Source: Multifurca ochricompacta (taxonomy: Eukaryota; Basidiomycota; Agaricomycetes; Russulales; Russulaceae). Taken from it: 64,000 nt of DNA. The position numbers and the translations under genes are program-made. Positions 41,369 to 53,100 of this stretch are shown here, piece after piece. The notes below the pieces were generated by a model. It was not told the origin of the DNA. It searched no databases and saw only the letters and a program-made list of their open reading frames with translations. The stretch's first letter is position 1. Each line of letters begins with the position of its first letter. The stretch covers positions 992,001 through 1,056,000 of the forward strand of contig WTXG01000004.1 in the NCBI GenBank assembly GCA_022496185.1, in the 5' to 3' direction.

Positions 41369-44252
41369 CTGGCTCAATCCTGGCGTCAGGTCCTCCTGAC
41401 CGCCTTTCCCCTCAGGACCTTGTACAAAGGTTCCTAAATGAGGAAAGCCAACTAGCCGGCCCCGCAGGAAGTGGTATTGGGGCTGCCCTTAACAAGGCAG
41501 CCCATGTCAACAAAAATAAAAATAAAAAACAAGTATCTTTCATGCCACCTCCTGCAGGTGCATCATCGTCCAATGATGTCACCTGCTTCTATTGCCAGAA
41601 GCCGGGCCACAAGGCTAATGAATGTCGGCAAAGGAAACAGGACAGAGCCAATGCTGATGCAGGCAAAAAGGGCAACAAGAGGAAGGGGCAAGGCCCCAGT
41701 GTACATAATAACTCCACACAAGTAGCTACCGTAGTAAATGGTAGCGGCAGAATACAGGAGGTGCATGAGACACCTCGCATTTCACTTTATATGATGACCG
41801 AGCACACACAAGAAGTCGATGATGGCAGCAATCCTTGGATGATGGACAGCGGAGCCACCACTCACTTTACACCATACTTAGACGATTTCTCTGAGTATTT
41901 CCCACACAAGGGACATCAGGTGACAATTGGTGATGGCTCTGTAGTCCAAGTCGAAGGAACAGGCAAAGTTCTCCTCAAAACTCGCAATAACTATGAGTTA
42001 GAGTTGAACAATGTATTTTATATGCCTGGCAGTGAGAGAATACTGTCGACAAGCTGCATCACAGACAAAGGAGGCTCAGTGGAATTTACTCCATCTGAGG
42101 TCAAAATAAAGTACAATAATGCAACTATAGCGGAAGGTGTCAAGGCTATGGGACTCTATTGGGTCTTTGGGAAAACTATGCAGAATCTAAATACTGCTTC
42201 CCATAAATCTGCATCAACTAGCCTTGAAACCTGGCATTTACGAATGGGTCATATGTCAAAAGAGGCCCTCAAAAGATATGCTCCTAAGGCTGTAAAAGGC
42301 CTTAGCATTGATAATAGCCAAGTGGAAGACAAGCCGTGTTATGGCTGTGAAATGGGAAAATCACACCGTCTTCCATTCCCTCCCTCTCAAAAGAGAGCTT
42401 CAGCACCCTTGGAGGTCATTCATAGTGACTTAGTCGGTCCTTTGCAATGTACCTCAATTCAAGGGAACCTATATTTTGCCACCTTCATAGACGACTTCAG
42501 CAGGACTGCTCTAGTTGTTGCTATGAAAGCAAAAAGTGATTTTACATTGGTCTTTAGTAACATTAAGGCATTCTTGGAAAATAAAACAAACAAGAAAATA
42601 AAGACCTTACACACAGACCGAGGTGGCGAGTTTGTTAATAGGGAGCTGAAGTCAATACTTGAGCAGGCTGGCATAGAGCATAAATTGACAATGCCATATT
42701 CCCCACAACAGAACGGAAGGGCTGAAAGGTTCAACAGAACCATTATGGAAAAGGCTACCAGTATGCTGCATCATGCTGGTCTTTCCCTTGGTTTCTGGGA
42801 ATGTGCAGTGCGAACAGCCTGTCACATATACAATAGAACGCCTATCCGCTCTAATAAGTGGAGGACACCGCTTGAACTTCTGGATGGGGACATTCCAGAT
42901 GTCTCATACTTTAAAATATTTGGCTGCTTAGCCTACTATACTGTCCCAGAGGATAAAAGACATAAACTGGATCACAAAGCCAGGGAAACAGTCTTTGTCG
43001 GGTATGCACCCCACTCTAAAGGATATCTTCTTTGGGATATGCATACCCGATCCTTCGTATTGTCAAGAGATGTGACATTTGATGAAGGGTCCTTCCCATC
43101 CAACCTTGCTAAGGACAGCAAGGGAAAGCAAAAGGAAAAAGTTACGCCTTTTGTCTTAGAAGTTGAGAGGCCTGTCCAGCCTCAACCAGCAATAGCCACG
43201 GTTCCTCAGGCTCCTGAAGACAAGGACGCCGAGGTTGAGGAACAGGAGGTAGTGGAACCTCCTCAAGTAAATCCTGAGCCTACCACACCCGAAAATGAGC
43301 TTGACACACACGATCAAACCATCTATCAGACACCACCATCCCAAATCCTGGAACCCTCTGAACTCCCCCAGAGAACCCGTGCCAAAAGACAATCTAAGAA
43401 GAAAGTTGGCAAAATTTCCCAACCAGTATTTACTAGGGAAAGTCCACGCTCTCAGCAACATGACAGGGCTGTGCAGGAAGATCTAGATCTTGATACTGCC
43501 CGTCCCAAACGTTCACGCCGCATGAATCCTCGATTTTATAATGAGGATAATGCTGAGTTTGTGCAGGGTTCTTCCAGACTTGGGCATATGGAATTGCTAA
43601 ATGCTGCAGGTGTCTCTTATAGAGACCCCCTGACTTTTCAGGAGGCAATGCAGTCTGACAATGCCAATGAATGGCTTGAGGCATGTAAATATGAAATAGA
43701 TGCCTTAGATAAACTTAATGTGTGGCGCCTTGAGGACCTTCCTAAGGGAAGAAAGGCTGTCAAGTCAAAATGGGTTTTTAAGCTAAAACCAGATGGACGG
43801 TTTCGTGCTAGGCTCGTGGCAAAAGGTTTCACCCAAGTAGAAGGGGTGGACTTCGACGAAACATTCTCTCCAGTCGCCAGATTTGAATCACTCAGATTAT
43901 TACTAGCACTAGCTACACTAGAGGATTGGGAAATCCACCAGATGGATGTCAAATCGGCATTCCTTCATGGCGATCTGGATGAAGAAATATATATGGAGCA
44001 ACCAGTTGGTTTCGTCGTTGCTGGTCAGAAGTCCAAAGTTTGTAGGCTACAAAAAGCCTTATATGGCCTCAAACAAGCTTCCCGAGCATGGAATTTACAA
44101 TTCCATGCAGTTCTTAATGAACTGGGCTTTACTCGGACGTACTCTGATGCAGGAGTATACGTGTTTCATCAAAAGGAGGGGGATGATTCACTCTATGTCA
44201 TTCTTTATGTAGATGACATCACTATACTTGGATCTTCCAATGATAAGATAAC
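41369..44252 (+). CDS. Copia gag-pol, 3' part (NC, PR, IN, RT), truncated
   Basis: The frame continues from 33233. Zinc knuckle CFYCQKPGHKANEC at about 41586; protease WMMDSGATTHF at about 41838; GAG-pre-integrase TWHLRMGHMSKEALKRY at about 42229; integrase core with HSDLVGPLQ, HTDRGGEF and SPQQNGRAERFNRT; then RT with AMQSDNANEWLEACKYEID, VKSKWVFKLKPDGRFRARLVA, QMDVKSAFLHGDL, KALYGLKQASRAWN and LYVDDITILG. It is cut at 44252, so the RT C-terminus and RNase H are missing. No premature stop occurs before the truncation, so this copy decayed little. The last residues of the open frame (to 44328) are Gypsy-C LTR sequence. Confidence 0.93.
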
Positions 44253-45500
44253 TGTTACGCTCAGCCGGGCGTTTCGTGTGCGACATGCACAGGTCAGCGC
44301 AGGTCCATTACTTCAGCCGGGAGCCTAGCACAGTAAGGCTAGGCTCTAGGCTACTGTCAAGCTTCGGAGTAGAATAGAGTTTGGTGCTATAACCAAGCAC
44401 GGAGAGAGACGGGATGAGTCAGCCAAAGGGAGCTAATCCCTAGGGCTGTTAAGTGGGGATCAGGCTCAGCTGCAGTGCCAAAAGCACGTCAAACAGACTG
44501 AAGCTCAAGGGAGTGAAAAAGAGGGGTCAAAGGGGAGGGCACACACCCATTGCCAGAGGCAATGGGGGTCCCTGTAGGAATCTCAAAGGCGCAAAAGAAG
44601 GGAAAAGGCTCTGATGTATTCTGGGGTCTAAGATCTCTAGGCTGAAGGCCTAAGAGGTCAAATCTAGGGTTGTACAAACTGTCTACAGGGTCTTATATAC
44701 TGTATGGGGATCTGGTTTGTAGCTAATCAGGAACAGGGTCAGAGTCCTTATCATCCAATAGCAGATAAGATGTCAAATATAGTCCATGATAAGGATAAGC
44801 CTTATCAGAAGCATAATCATGTGGGACAGCCCCACAGGAGTCATATCAGTGTGGGAGGATTCCCACCAGGGTCAGGGGTAAATGGGGAAATGACAGGTCC
44901 CACAGGAGTCAGATCAGTGTGGGAATACTCCCACAGGAATCAGAGAAGAGGGTCAAGTGACTGATGGGTCAGATGATCTAAGGGGTCATGATCAAAGCCC
45001 AAGGTCACATGGTCAAAGGGGGTCACATGGTCTGAGGTCATGTGGTCAAGGGTCACATGATAGGTCATGGCTTTGAGTCCATGTCATGTGCCTACAGGTC
45101 ATGTGGTCTGGAGGGGCAAATGCAAGCCAAAGTCGTCTTGTGTGCAGAGTCAGGTTTGGCAGGGACAGTGTCAGAGATCCTATGGGTGTCAAGCACAGGG
45201 ACAGGGGTACTGGCCAAGGCATAAACCAAGGCAATAAGGAAGGGTGATGTACATCCAACAGTATAGCAGCAGAACTACCATCAGGTTAGGTGTAAATGGT
45301 GGTAAGGGAGGTTGGTCCTGTGAGCAACAGGTCACAGGCATCAGGGTAAGGTCCTGGGCATACAGGCCACAGGCATCAAGAAGGTCCCAAGGCAGCATAC
45401 CAAGGGCATCAGGGAGTGGTCCAGAGAAGGGGAAAGTCAAGGATGGTGCAAAGAATAAGGCATGGTGTGCAGGGTCAGGAAAAAGAGTAGGGTCGTAACA
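44253..45500 (-). repeat. Gypsy-C 3' LTR (minus orientation)
   Basis: 1248 bp from tgttacgctcagc to gggtcgtaaca, which are inverted ends typical of Gypsy LTRs. On the minus strand a TATA (gtatataagaccc) lies near 44690-44705. The bases beyond 45500 (ttaccccctctgcagg) are the complement of a polypurine tract, which makes this a 3' LTR. The LTR contains runs of ggtcacatg/ggtcatg words and short duplications. Flank ataac has no partner in the window. Confidence 0.75.
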
Positions 45501-48500
45501 TTACCCCCTCTGCAGGCTCAAGATGACCCAGCTTGACACAGAAGACAGTGTCCAAAAGCCAGAGTCATAAGGCAGTACACTCAGTCTTCAATCCAGTTCA
45601 TCTCATCTAGGCAACAACCAAGGCAGCAGGGTCAGGGTACACTGCCAACAAACGGCGTGCACGCAGTTGCCTTCTCATCTGGTTCAGATCCTCATAAGCA
45701 TCCCCACCAGTGGTAATGGGCTCTGGCAAGGGCTTCAGGTCCTCAACGCGCGGCATGAACTGCCGCGGTTTCATCGGGTGCAGGCCCTCAACCGCGCGCA
45801 AGGCTGCGGTATCATTGGACATCGTCTCATCCTCAGCCGCAGACTTAGCAGCGGCGTCATCGGTTCTTCAGTCCTCAACCGCGCGCAAGGCCGCGGCATC
45901 ATCGGGTTTCGTCTTTTCCTCAGCCGCAGACGAAGCAGCGGCGTCATTGGATGTCGTTTCGTCCTCAGCCGCAGACTTAGCAGCGGCGTCATCGGTTCTT
46001 CAGTCCTCAACCGCGCGCAAGGCCGCGGCATCATCGGGTTTCGTCTTTTCCTCAGCCGCAGACGAAGCAGCGGCGTCATTGGATGTCGTTTCGTCCTCAG
46101 CCACAGACAAAGCAGCGGCGTCATTGGGTTTTCAGTCCTCAACCGCGCGCGAGGCCGCAGTATCATTGGATATCGTCTTATCCTCAGCCGCAGACGAAGC
46201 AGCGGCGTCATCGGATTTCTTATCTCGTTTCTGCAGGCCTTGGAGCGGCGGCGGCGAGCATTTTCGAGTGGGTCGGGTCGCGCGGTGATGTAAACCTGCG
46301 TGTTCTTCGTGTTCCCTTCTGGTCAGGGTGTTCGTAAGGATCTTCAACGCGCGGCGTGAACTGCCGCGGCATTATTGGATCGGGGTTCGTCCTGGTCTCA
46401 GTAAACACTCCAGCAGTAACTGATGCATGGAGTAGATCAGGGTGCGCGGCCAAAAGAGGTCCGCGCGTTCAGTCATGTTCTTCGTCTTCAGTTCGAGCCC
46501 ATAAGGCCATCCCATCATTGACGGTGTCGGTCGTTTGTCAGGCTGCGTCAGTCAACTGCAACCATCAGTTCCGTCCTCCAAAAACCCAGGCGACAACATG
46601 CGCGTTGGGGTCAGGTGCGCACAGCCAGCAATAGTGACTGGCGATGGCATAAAGTCCTCCGCACGCGGACTACATCCGCGGCTTCATCGGGTTCAGGTCT
46701 TCAGCCGCAGGCAAAGCAGCGGTATCATCAGATTCGGGTCCTCAACCGCAGGTGAAGCAGCGGTATCATTAGATTTCTCATCCTCAGCCGCAGACGAAGC
46801 AGCGGCGTCATCGGGTTCGGGTCCTCGACTGCAGATAGAGCTTCTACAGTGTCATTGGGTTCAGGTCCTCAACCGCAGGCAAAGCAGCGATATCATCGGA
46901 TTTTTTCAACGCGTGGCGCGGGCTGCCGCGGTATCTTCTGGTTCTGGTCCTCTTCCTCAGGTGGCGGTTCAAGCCTAAGGTTCATCGGATATTGGGTCAT
47001 CAAGGGGGCACAGGCAAGTGACAGAGCCCCAGGGTCATAAAGCGTCATGGGAGCTCAAGCAGCCAGCAAGCCACAAGATCTCAAGGTCGTTCATCGTCAG
47101 GAATCTTCAGTGCCGCAGTAGCACATCTCCTTCGAGGCGGATAAGTTATATACAAGGTGTCAATCAGTCGTCCTCAGGCTTCAGTAGCTGCCCAAGGTCC
47201 TAAGGAATCTTCAACGCAGGAGCGATGCGTCATCTTCAGGTTGTAACGTGTTCATACAAGTGACCTTCAAGGGTCAGGCGTCATCGGCAGGGAGTCGGTA
47301 ACGTGGGGGGTGTCGTTCGTCGTCCGAGACGGATATTTTTAGTCGATAAATATGTCGGTAGTACAGGCGGTCAACAGCCGCATAATCGTCATAGTCCCTT
47401 CTGATCAGGGTATTCATAATTCTCTTCCTGGCAGCAGCAGGCGTCGGAGTCGACAAGGGTCTTCGGCGTGTGAGGTACACGATCTCGTTGGGCTCGCAAA
47501 TTGTTTCGACAACATGGTTAGGCGGATCGTAGGTGTCGGGATCGCCTCGTCGTCAGGAGTCTTCGATGATGTGAGCTCATCTTTTACAGTCGATACAGTG
47601 TGCTGCGCTGTCGTCATAACTTCTTTGGCACGTTTCACAGGGCCCAGAGGCCTCTTCGCTTCGGCAGGGCGTCCGACCAAGCCAGGGGTCAAGAAACATC
47701 TTCAGCAGCTCATAAGTCACTGGGACGTATAGGTAGTCATTATAAGCAATCGGCAAAGCCATGGCCACGCTGCGTTCGTCATTCCTTCTGATCAGGATCT
47801 TTGTGGGTGTCAATAAGTGTTAACTGGTGGGGTCCATCAGGCTTCCGAGGCTCAGAAAGCAGTCGTCATCCATTAGGCAGTCAAGGAGGAGCGTCATTGT
47901 CAATGTCGCAATGATCGTGATTGTTGACAAGGCGCGCGGGGTGTATGATCTATCAGCTGCAGCCTGGTCCCGTTACTGTTATACAAGGCCGCGCTGCTCA
48001 GGGTCGTCTCAGGTCGTCAAGCTTCAGTCATTCTGCGTCTTGTTATTCCTACTGAAGTGCGAGGCAGGCAAGATCTTCGTGGCGGTACGCGGTAATTGTT
48101 CTGTCGTTCTGAGGTTCGATAGTACAGAAGTCGCCAAGATCGTTTACGCATTGTCGTTCCATTCTTCAGGCTGGAGTCGTTCGGCGTTCGTGTCATAGGC
48201 TTTTGTCATGTCAAGTACATCGTGGGGCGGCGTTGAGGTGGCAGGTCCGTGGTGTGGAAAGGTGAAAACGAGGGGAAAAGAGCAGTTCACCCCCCCGTTT
48301 AGGATTGTCAGCACCGATGACAATAAGTCGGCATGCCCGGTCATCAGGTTCTTTCATTTTCCCTTTTTATCATGCTAGCTGGGAACGTCGAGCCCGAGTG
48401 GCGCAGTTGTGTAGACGTTTCATGTGTGCAAGCGTGCCTACAGGCATCCAAGGATGGGCGAGCATTCAAAGTCGAACCAGGCAGGGCAGCTATCTTTACA

Positions 48501-50105
48501 GCCGCGAAGCACATCCCTTTCAAGGCAGGATCGTCGCCAGGACCGGGGTAGTTCAAGACTGTTGATCACAGTTCACTCTATTGTTCTAGCACGTATCATT
48601 CATCAATCAACGCGTTTCTCGCGCGTTCTTCGTATGTGTAGTGTTAATGGACCGCCGTTTTAGGTCTACCGAGACGGTGATGGACGTTGTGGCCAGTATC
48701 CTCGTTATGCAGGAGTTGGGGTGCTGGTACACGGTGTTAGCAGGAAGGAATCCTTGTCGTGACATGGGATTCTGAGTGTCGGCATCGGTTCTGGACATTG
48801 GGGGTCGGTATTTGGTTAGGGCGATCCTAGTAACAGTCATGGCTCTTATAGCGTTTGCGGGTGCAGCGGGGGATGGATTTTACAACCCGCGCGTTCGGTT
48901 CTTTCATGGCGCGTGCAGTACGTCGCCGTTCGTGCAGCCTGGGAGATGACTAGCTCCTAATTCAGGTGCGTTCCACAGTGTCTACATACTGGACAACTGA
49001 TCGTCGTGCCTATGCAAGGCAAAAACTGGTGCTGCCTGGGGCATTATTCCCAGAGCAGATGCGTTTGTCGGCGTCAAGAGTTGGTATCGGTCTCTGACTG
49101 GAAAAGATCTAGGAGGGCGGCAATGCCTTCTCCTAAGATGACTGGGGGTTGGGGTCGAAGTGTTCATCATAAACGTCCACACGCTCCATCAGGTAGACAG
49201 AATCTAGTATCCTTTTGGTACGTTTCTCTCCCATCGGTGTTTCTGGGTCCATCATGTTCGATCAGAAATCGGTTACACAGTGGTTTCCGGTGAGTTCGGG
49301 GGGGTGCGCGACTGTTTCAAGGGCAAATCGTACTGCCACTTGGTCGGGATTCAGGAAAAATGGGTGTCGGGTCAGGTGATGTTGTTCTTGGGGTGGAATG
49401 GGTTTCTTTCTTTGAGTGACAAGGTCGTTTCTTGTGATCATGAAGAGGGGTGTCAGTAATGGGGTCTGGAGTGTTCATTCGTGCAGCTCGGAGGGGGCGT
49501 AAGCTCTGAGGTAAGCACAATCTGATCGTCGATCATAGGCGATCAAGCAGCTTTCTGGGGCAGCGACAGTGCCATGCCCAGTACAGTCGCTCGGGGTGGG
49601 GTTCGAGGCGTTCGTCAGAAACAATCGCAACACCACCGGTGGGAGACTAGATCTGGTTACCACCGGTGTGTTCTTCTAATCCCATGTGTTCTGGTTCTCA
49701 CTGTCTGAAGTGACATCCATATCATGCCGTCAGAGTGCGCAGTGCAACTCGTGACGTCTCGAAGGTGAGGTTTGTCAAAGAAAAAGTTTGGTCAAGTTCT
49801 ACTGGTTCGTCAACGTGGGTGAAACACCCGGTACAGGCGAGAGCCCCTGAACGGAGATCGTCTTCTCATTTCTGATTCAGTTCATTCTCAGGTTCTGTAG
49901 CGTTCGCAATGAAGAGGCTATCGATTCAAAGTGGTCGTGATCGGGAGGCTGTCGTCGTAAACTAGGCTTCCAATAAGGGAGGAAATAATTGGGGATTCAG
50001 GGTCAAGGGGTTCGAGATTGCAGGGGTTCTGTTAGTTCTGACGCATAGGTGAGACACTTCTCACAGACAAGAGCTTTGGTGGGAGGTCAACTGCTTTGCG
50101 CCAGT
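45501..50105 (-). mobile_element. Gypsy-C internal region, decayed and largely unrecognised
   Basis: This lies between the minus-strand 3' LTR and the hAT insertion. On the minus strand the last open segment before the LTR (45822-45607, ending QMRRQLRARRLLAVYPDPAALVVA-stop) could be the C-terminus of its polyprotein. It is preceded by Ala/Asp/Glu-rich repeats. Further upstream, pieces such as VFTEIRRDYDDY-like and LTILNGGVNCSFP segments appear in broken frames. I could not identify RT, RNase H or integrase motifs. CpG content is high, so the decay is not of the CpG-deamination kind seen in the old nest. It could equally be another repeat type. Confidence 0.4.
45828..46215. repeat. 132-bp tandem repeat (45+45+42 bp subunits)
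   Basis: The sequence starting gtcctcaaccgcgcgcaagg recurs at 45871, 46003 and, in diverged form, 46135, so the period is 132 bp. Each unit contains three related subunits starting cctcaaccgc or cctcagccgc (45, 45 and 42 bp). All lengths are multiples of three. On the minus strand they read AAASSAAEEKTKPDDAAALR-like repeats, with a TGA at the same place in each unit. Related subunits reappear at about 46690-46900. Confidence 0.85.
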
Positions 50106-53100
50106 TAGGGCTGCGCGCCGTCCGTTTGACGGTGACGGCCGTCTATTTGACGGTGAGGGACGGGTACGGCTGACCCGTAGACCTACCGTTTTTGGTACTC
50201 ACCGGATCGCTTACGGTACGGTACGGGTACGGTACGGCCGTTTTACGGTATACGGTAGTAGACGGTATTACTAAAGAAAATAAAGTTGAGCTAGGTAGCA
50301 TGAGCAAGAAGCTAAAAGCAATAAAGAAATGGATAGGTGTATTCTTGGGGCTATTCTACACCCTTTTTATGTAGTTTATGAGTACAATACCCAACAATCA
50401 ACTTTACCAGTCATAATCTGAAACTCATAGAGGGACTTCAAGTGTTGTCTTTGCTTCCACGAGCGCGAGTAGTGTAAATAGGGCATACTGGAACATGAAC
50501 TCCCTCAATAAATGTAATTGTAGATACATTATCACAAAAGAGACGTCAGAGAAGCAATATCAAAACATGCCCCAAAAGGGTATGGAAACAGGCATGGCGC
50601 AGGCTTGTACCTAGATGCTATAATACTATTATCTATCTCACCTTGTTAGCTTATAGACTTAGATGCTTGCGGTAATGCGATAGCAACTGCTTTATCTATA
50701 GCAGCTATACAGTGGTTTTATATACAATTTAGATGTATTATATTGCTACTAAATTAGCGTTATCTCGCTTGTTTATGAATGTGATTTGATCACATAATCG
50801 ATCTGAGATGTATATACTCAATATCTAATTAATGACGCATTTTTGATCTCATCAATTATGCTATCTATCTATCTATACGCGATCACAATTATGTTGGACT
50901 GCTATCCCAGTACATGCGAGCATACCTCCATCTGGACTCTGGCAGACCAAAATGATGAGATTATAGATGCAAAATAAGACAAGTGGGAACGTGCAAGAGG
51001 GTTTTAGAAGTGTAGCATAAATTGTATAAAAACCTCTAAGTTCAATAGGAGTCCTTTTAAAATATTATGAAGTCGCGCTTGTATACAAGCGAAAATGACG
51101 GAGAAATGAGAAGTCGTACAATAACACAATAGCATAACGGGAGTCTGTAGAATGTAATGCAAGTCAATCAACAATTGAATCTTCAGATACAAGTTATTTT
51201 CCTCAAGCGGTGACCAGAGAATTAAGCAGGTGCAATTTGAGCGCATTGTATGGCATCACAAAACCAATTTACATTAAGGCATAAATGAAACATCTAGACT
51301 AATTGACAGCTCAACGGCCCAGTGAAGTATCAGCTTGCATGCGTGCAAGATGCAACCGCTTCTTGACAAGCATCAGTGTACGGATGGTATTCGCATTGAG
51401 ACTAGCGCGATGGAGGGAGATCGTGTCGCGTCCACCAGAGAATATTCTCTCAACGGCAACAGCAGAACCTATGTCAGGTTCGGTCCATTAATAAGAAGAA
51501 GATTATTATTAAGTTTAAATTACTCACCAGGAATGCATAGAATGTCACGCGCCAAACGAAGGAGGTTTGGGAACTGCGCGCGTCGACCCATCCACCAATG
51601 AATTGGATTACAAGTGTCGAAATCTTCAGCAGGGAGTTTGAAATATTCTTCGAGTTCATTGGTAGAGCTCTTCTCTTTTCTGCGATACCGAGCAGTGAAG
51701 GATTTCTGAGGAGGTGATCCCAAAATCGGCAGTGATGTGACAGGCAAAGATGATGCTGAAGATGATGTATGATCATCTGCCTTCACATAATTTCTATTGA
51801 AATAATCGAAGAGACTTGACTTAGAATGTTCAAGGTGATCTGAGAGTGCTGGATCGTCATCATAGTCCACCCTCATGCCCTCGTATGAGATTCGCGGATC
51901 AAGCACTAGTGAGATATACAGTTAGTGAGTAACCAATTTAATAATCATTGACGCACGTGCAGCCCAAGTGTAGAAGGGAGATGCGTCATACTGGTAGTAA
52001 TAATCGCTAAGCTTCCGGTGTGCATCTGTGAGACCGAGTTTGATTCTAGGCGACGCCGAGCCAGGAAGGTCACGAAGAGTATTTCTAATATCATCTTGCA
52101 AGCCTCGAAATATGGCATGTGTCATTGAAAGCATTGGAATTTTTGTGGCAGACATCTCAGTAGTAGCAGCTCGAAATGATTTCAGCCAAGATGTCACAAG
52201 AGCAATGGATTCCCAGTCACTGTTACTGAGTTCAAGGGCATGGAGGTCCTTGTTTCGAGAAACATAAGAGTCGATAGTTTTGCGATAATCAAGGGCACGC
52301 CCTATAACATGCCAGTCAGAAACCTCATACAAACAACCATGATAACTTACGAAGCATTTGATGCGTTGACGACCATCGGGTTCTCACATCAAGAATGAGT
52401 ATATGTGGTGCAGTGCAATCACCTAACATCCTGCCTCCTTCAAGTTGCACAAACTGAATTTCACGAGCCCAAGATTGACAACGTTGGGGGCTTGAACGGA
52501 CAGCCTTGATTATTTTCCGAAGCTGACCAGAATGTTACAGTTTAGTTGGTGAAGAACGGACCCATTACTTACCCTTTCAATAGCAGGCAGTGCACTGTCA
52601 GCTGCATCGACATCAGCTGTATAAGTATCTGTGTCTGGTATGTCTATGACACTCTCATCGTCCTCGCTATCACCCGCTGCGTCATTGTCATGTTCACGCG
52701 AGAGTGGAATTGTAACGTTGTCTTGGTAGTTGCCGCTACGCATGGTGGCTTTTTTCCCTTCAGCCTTTGAGATCGCCCCAATTCCTTCGAGAAGCTCACA
52801 TTTAAAGATTAGATATGACGACAGTAATAAATATAATTTTATGTAATACCTTGATCGCAGCCAAGTGGATGGTATGCGGCATGCAACGCAACTGTGCATC
52901 TTGCGCCGAGAATGGTACCCCCGTTGTCGACATCGCCACTCCAGTGATTTAACTAGAGTGTTGTTATTGCTAGCATTATCCATTACAAGGGCAATAATCT
53001 GCAAATGGATTAGAAACACATTTCTAGGCTGAGGATGGGAAACTCACCTTTCCAATGAGACCGTATAACTCTAGTGTTGCCCAAACCGCCTCTGCCATAT

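Larger units (their letters stand above)
31249..44252 (+). mobile_element. Copia retrotransposon, truncated, with Gypsy-A4 inside
   Basis: 5' LTR 31249-31748, primer-binding site 31749-31760, leader to 32671, then one long gag-pol frame split by Gypsy-A4. The element stops inside RT at 44252, where the LTR of Gypsy-C begins, so RNase H and the 3' LTR are missing. Left flank tatgg has no partner in the window. It is inserted in Gypsy-A3. Confidence 0.88.

Noticed and set aside
45667..46293. Long plus-strand frames (about 190-210 codons) that look like a Ser/Ala-rich repeat protein
   Set aside because: They exist because the tandem repeat has a period divisible by three, which opens several frames on both strands. 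There is no start context, domain or flanking coding sequence.
48390..48420. tRNA A-box-like sequence (gagtggcgcagttgtg)
   Set aside because: No matching B box, anticodon stem or acceptor stem could be placed around it.
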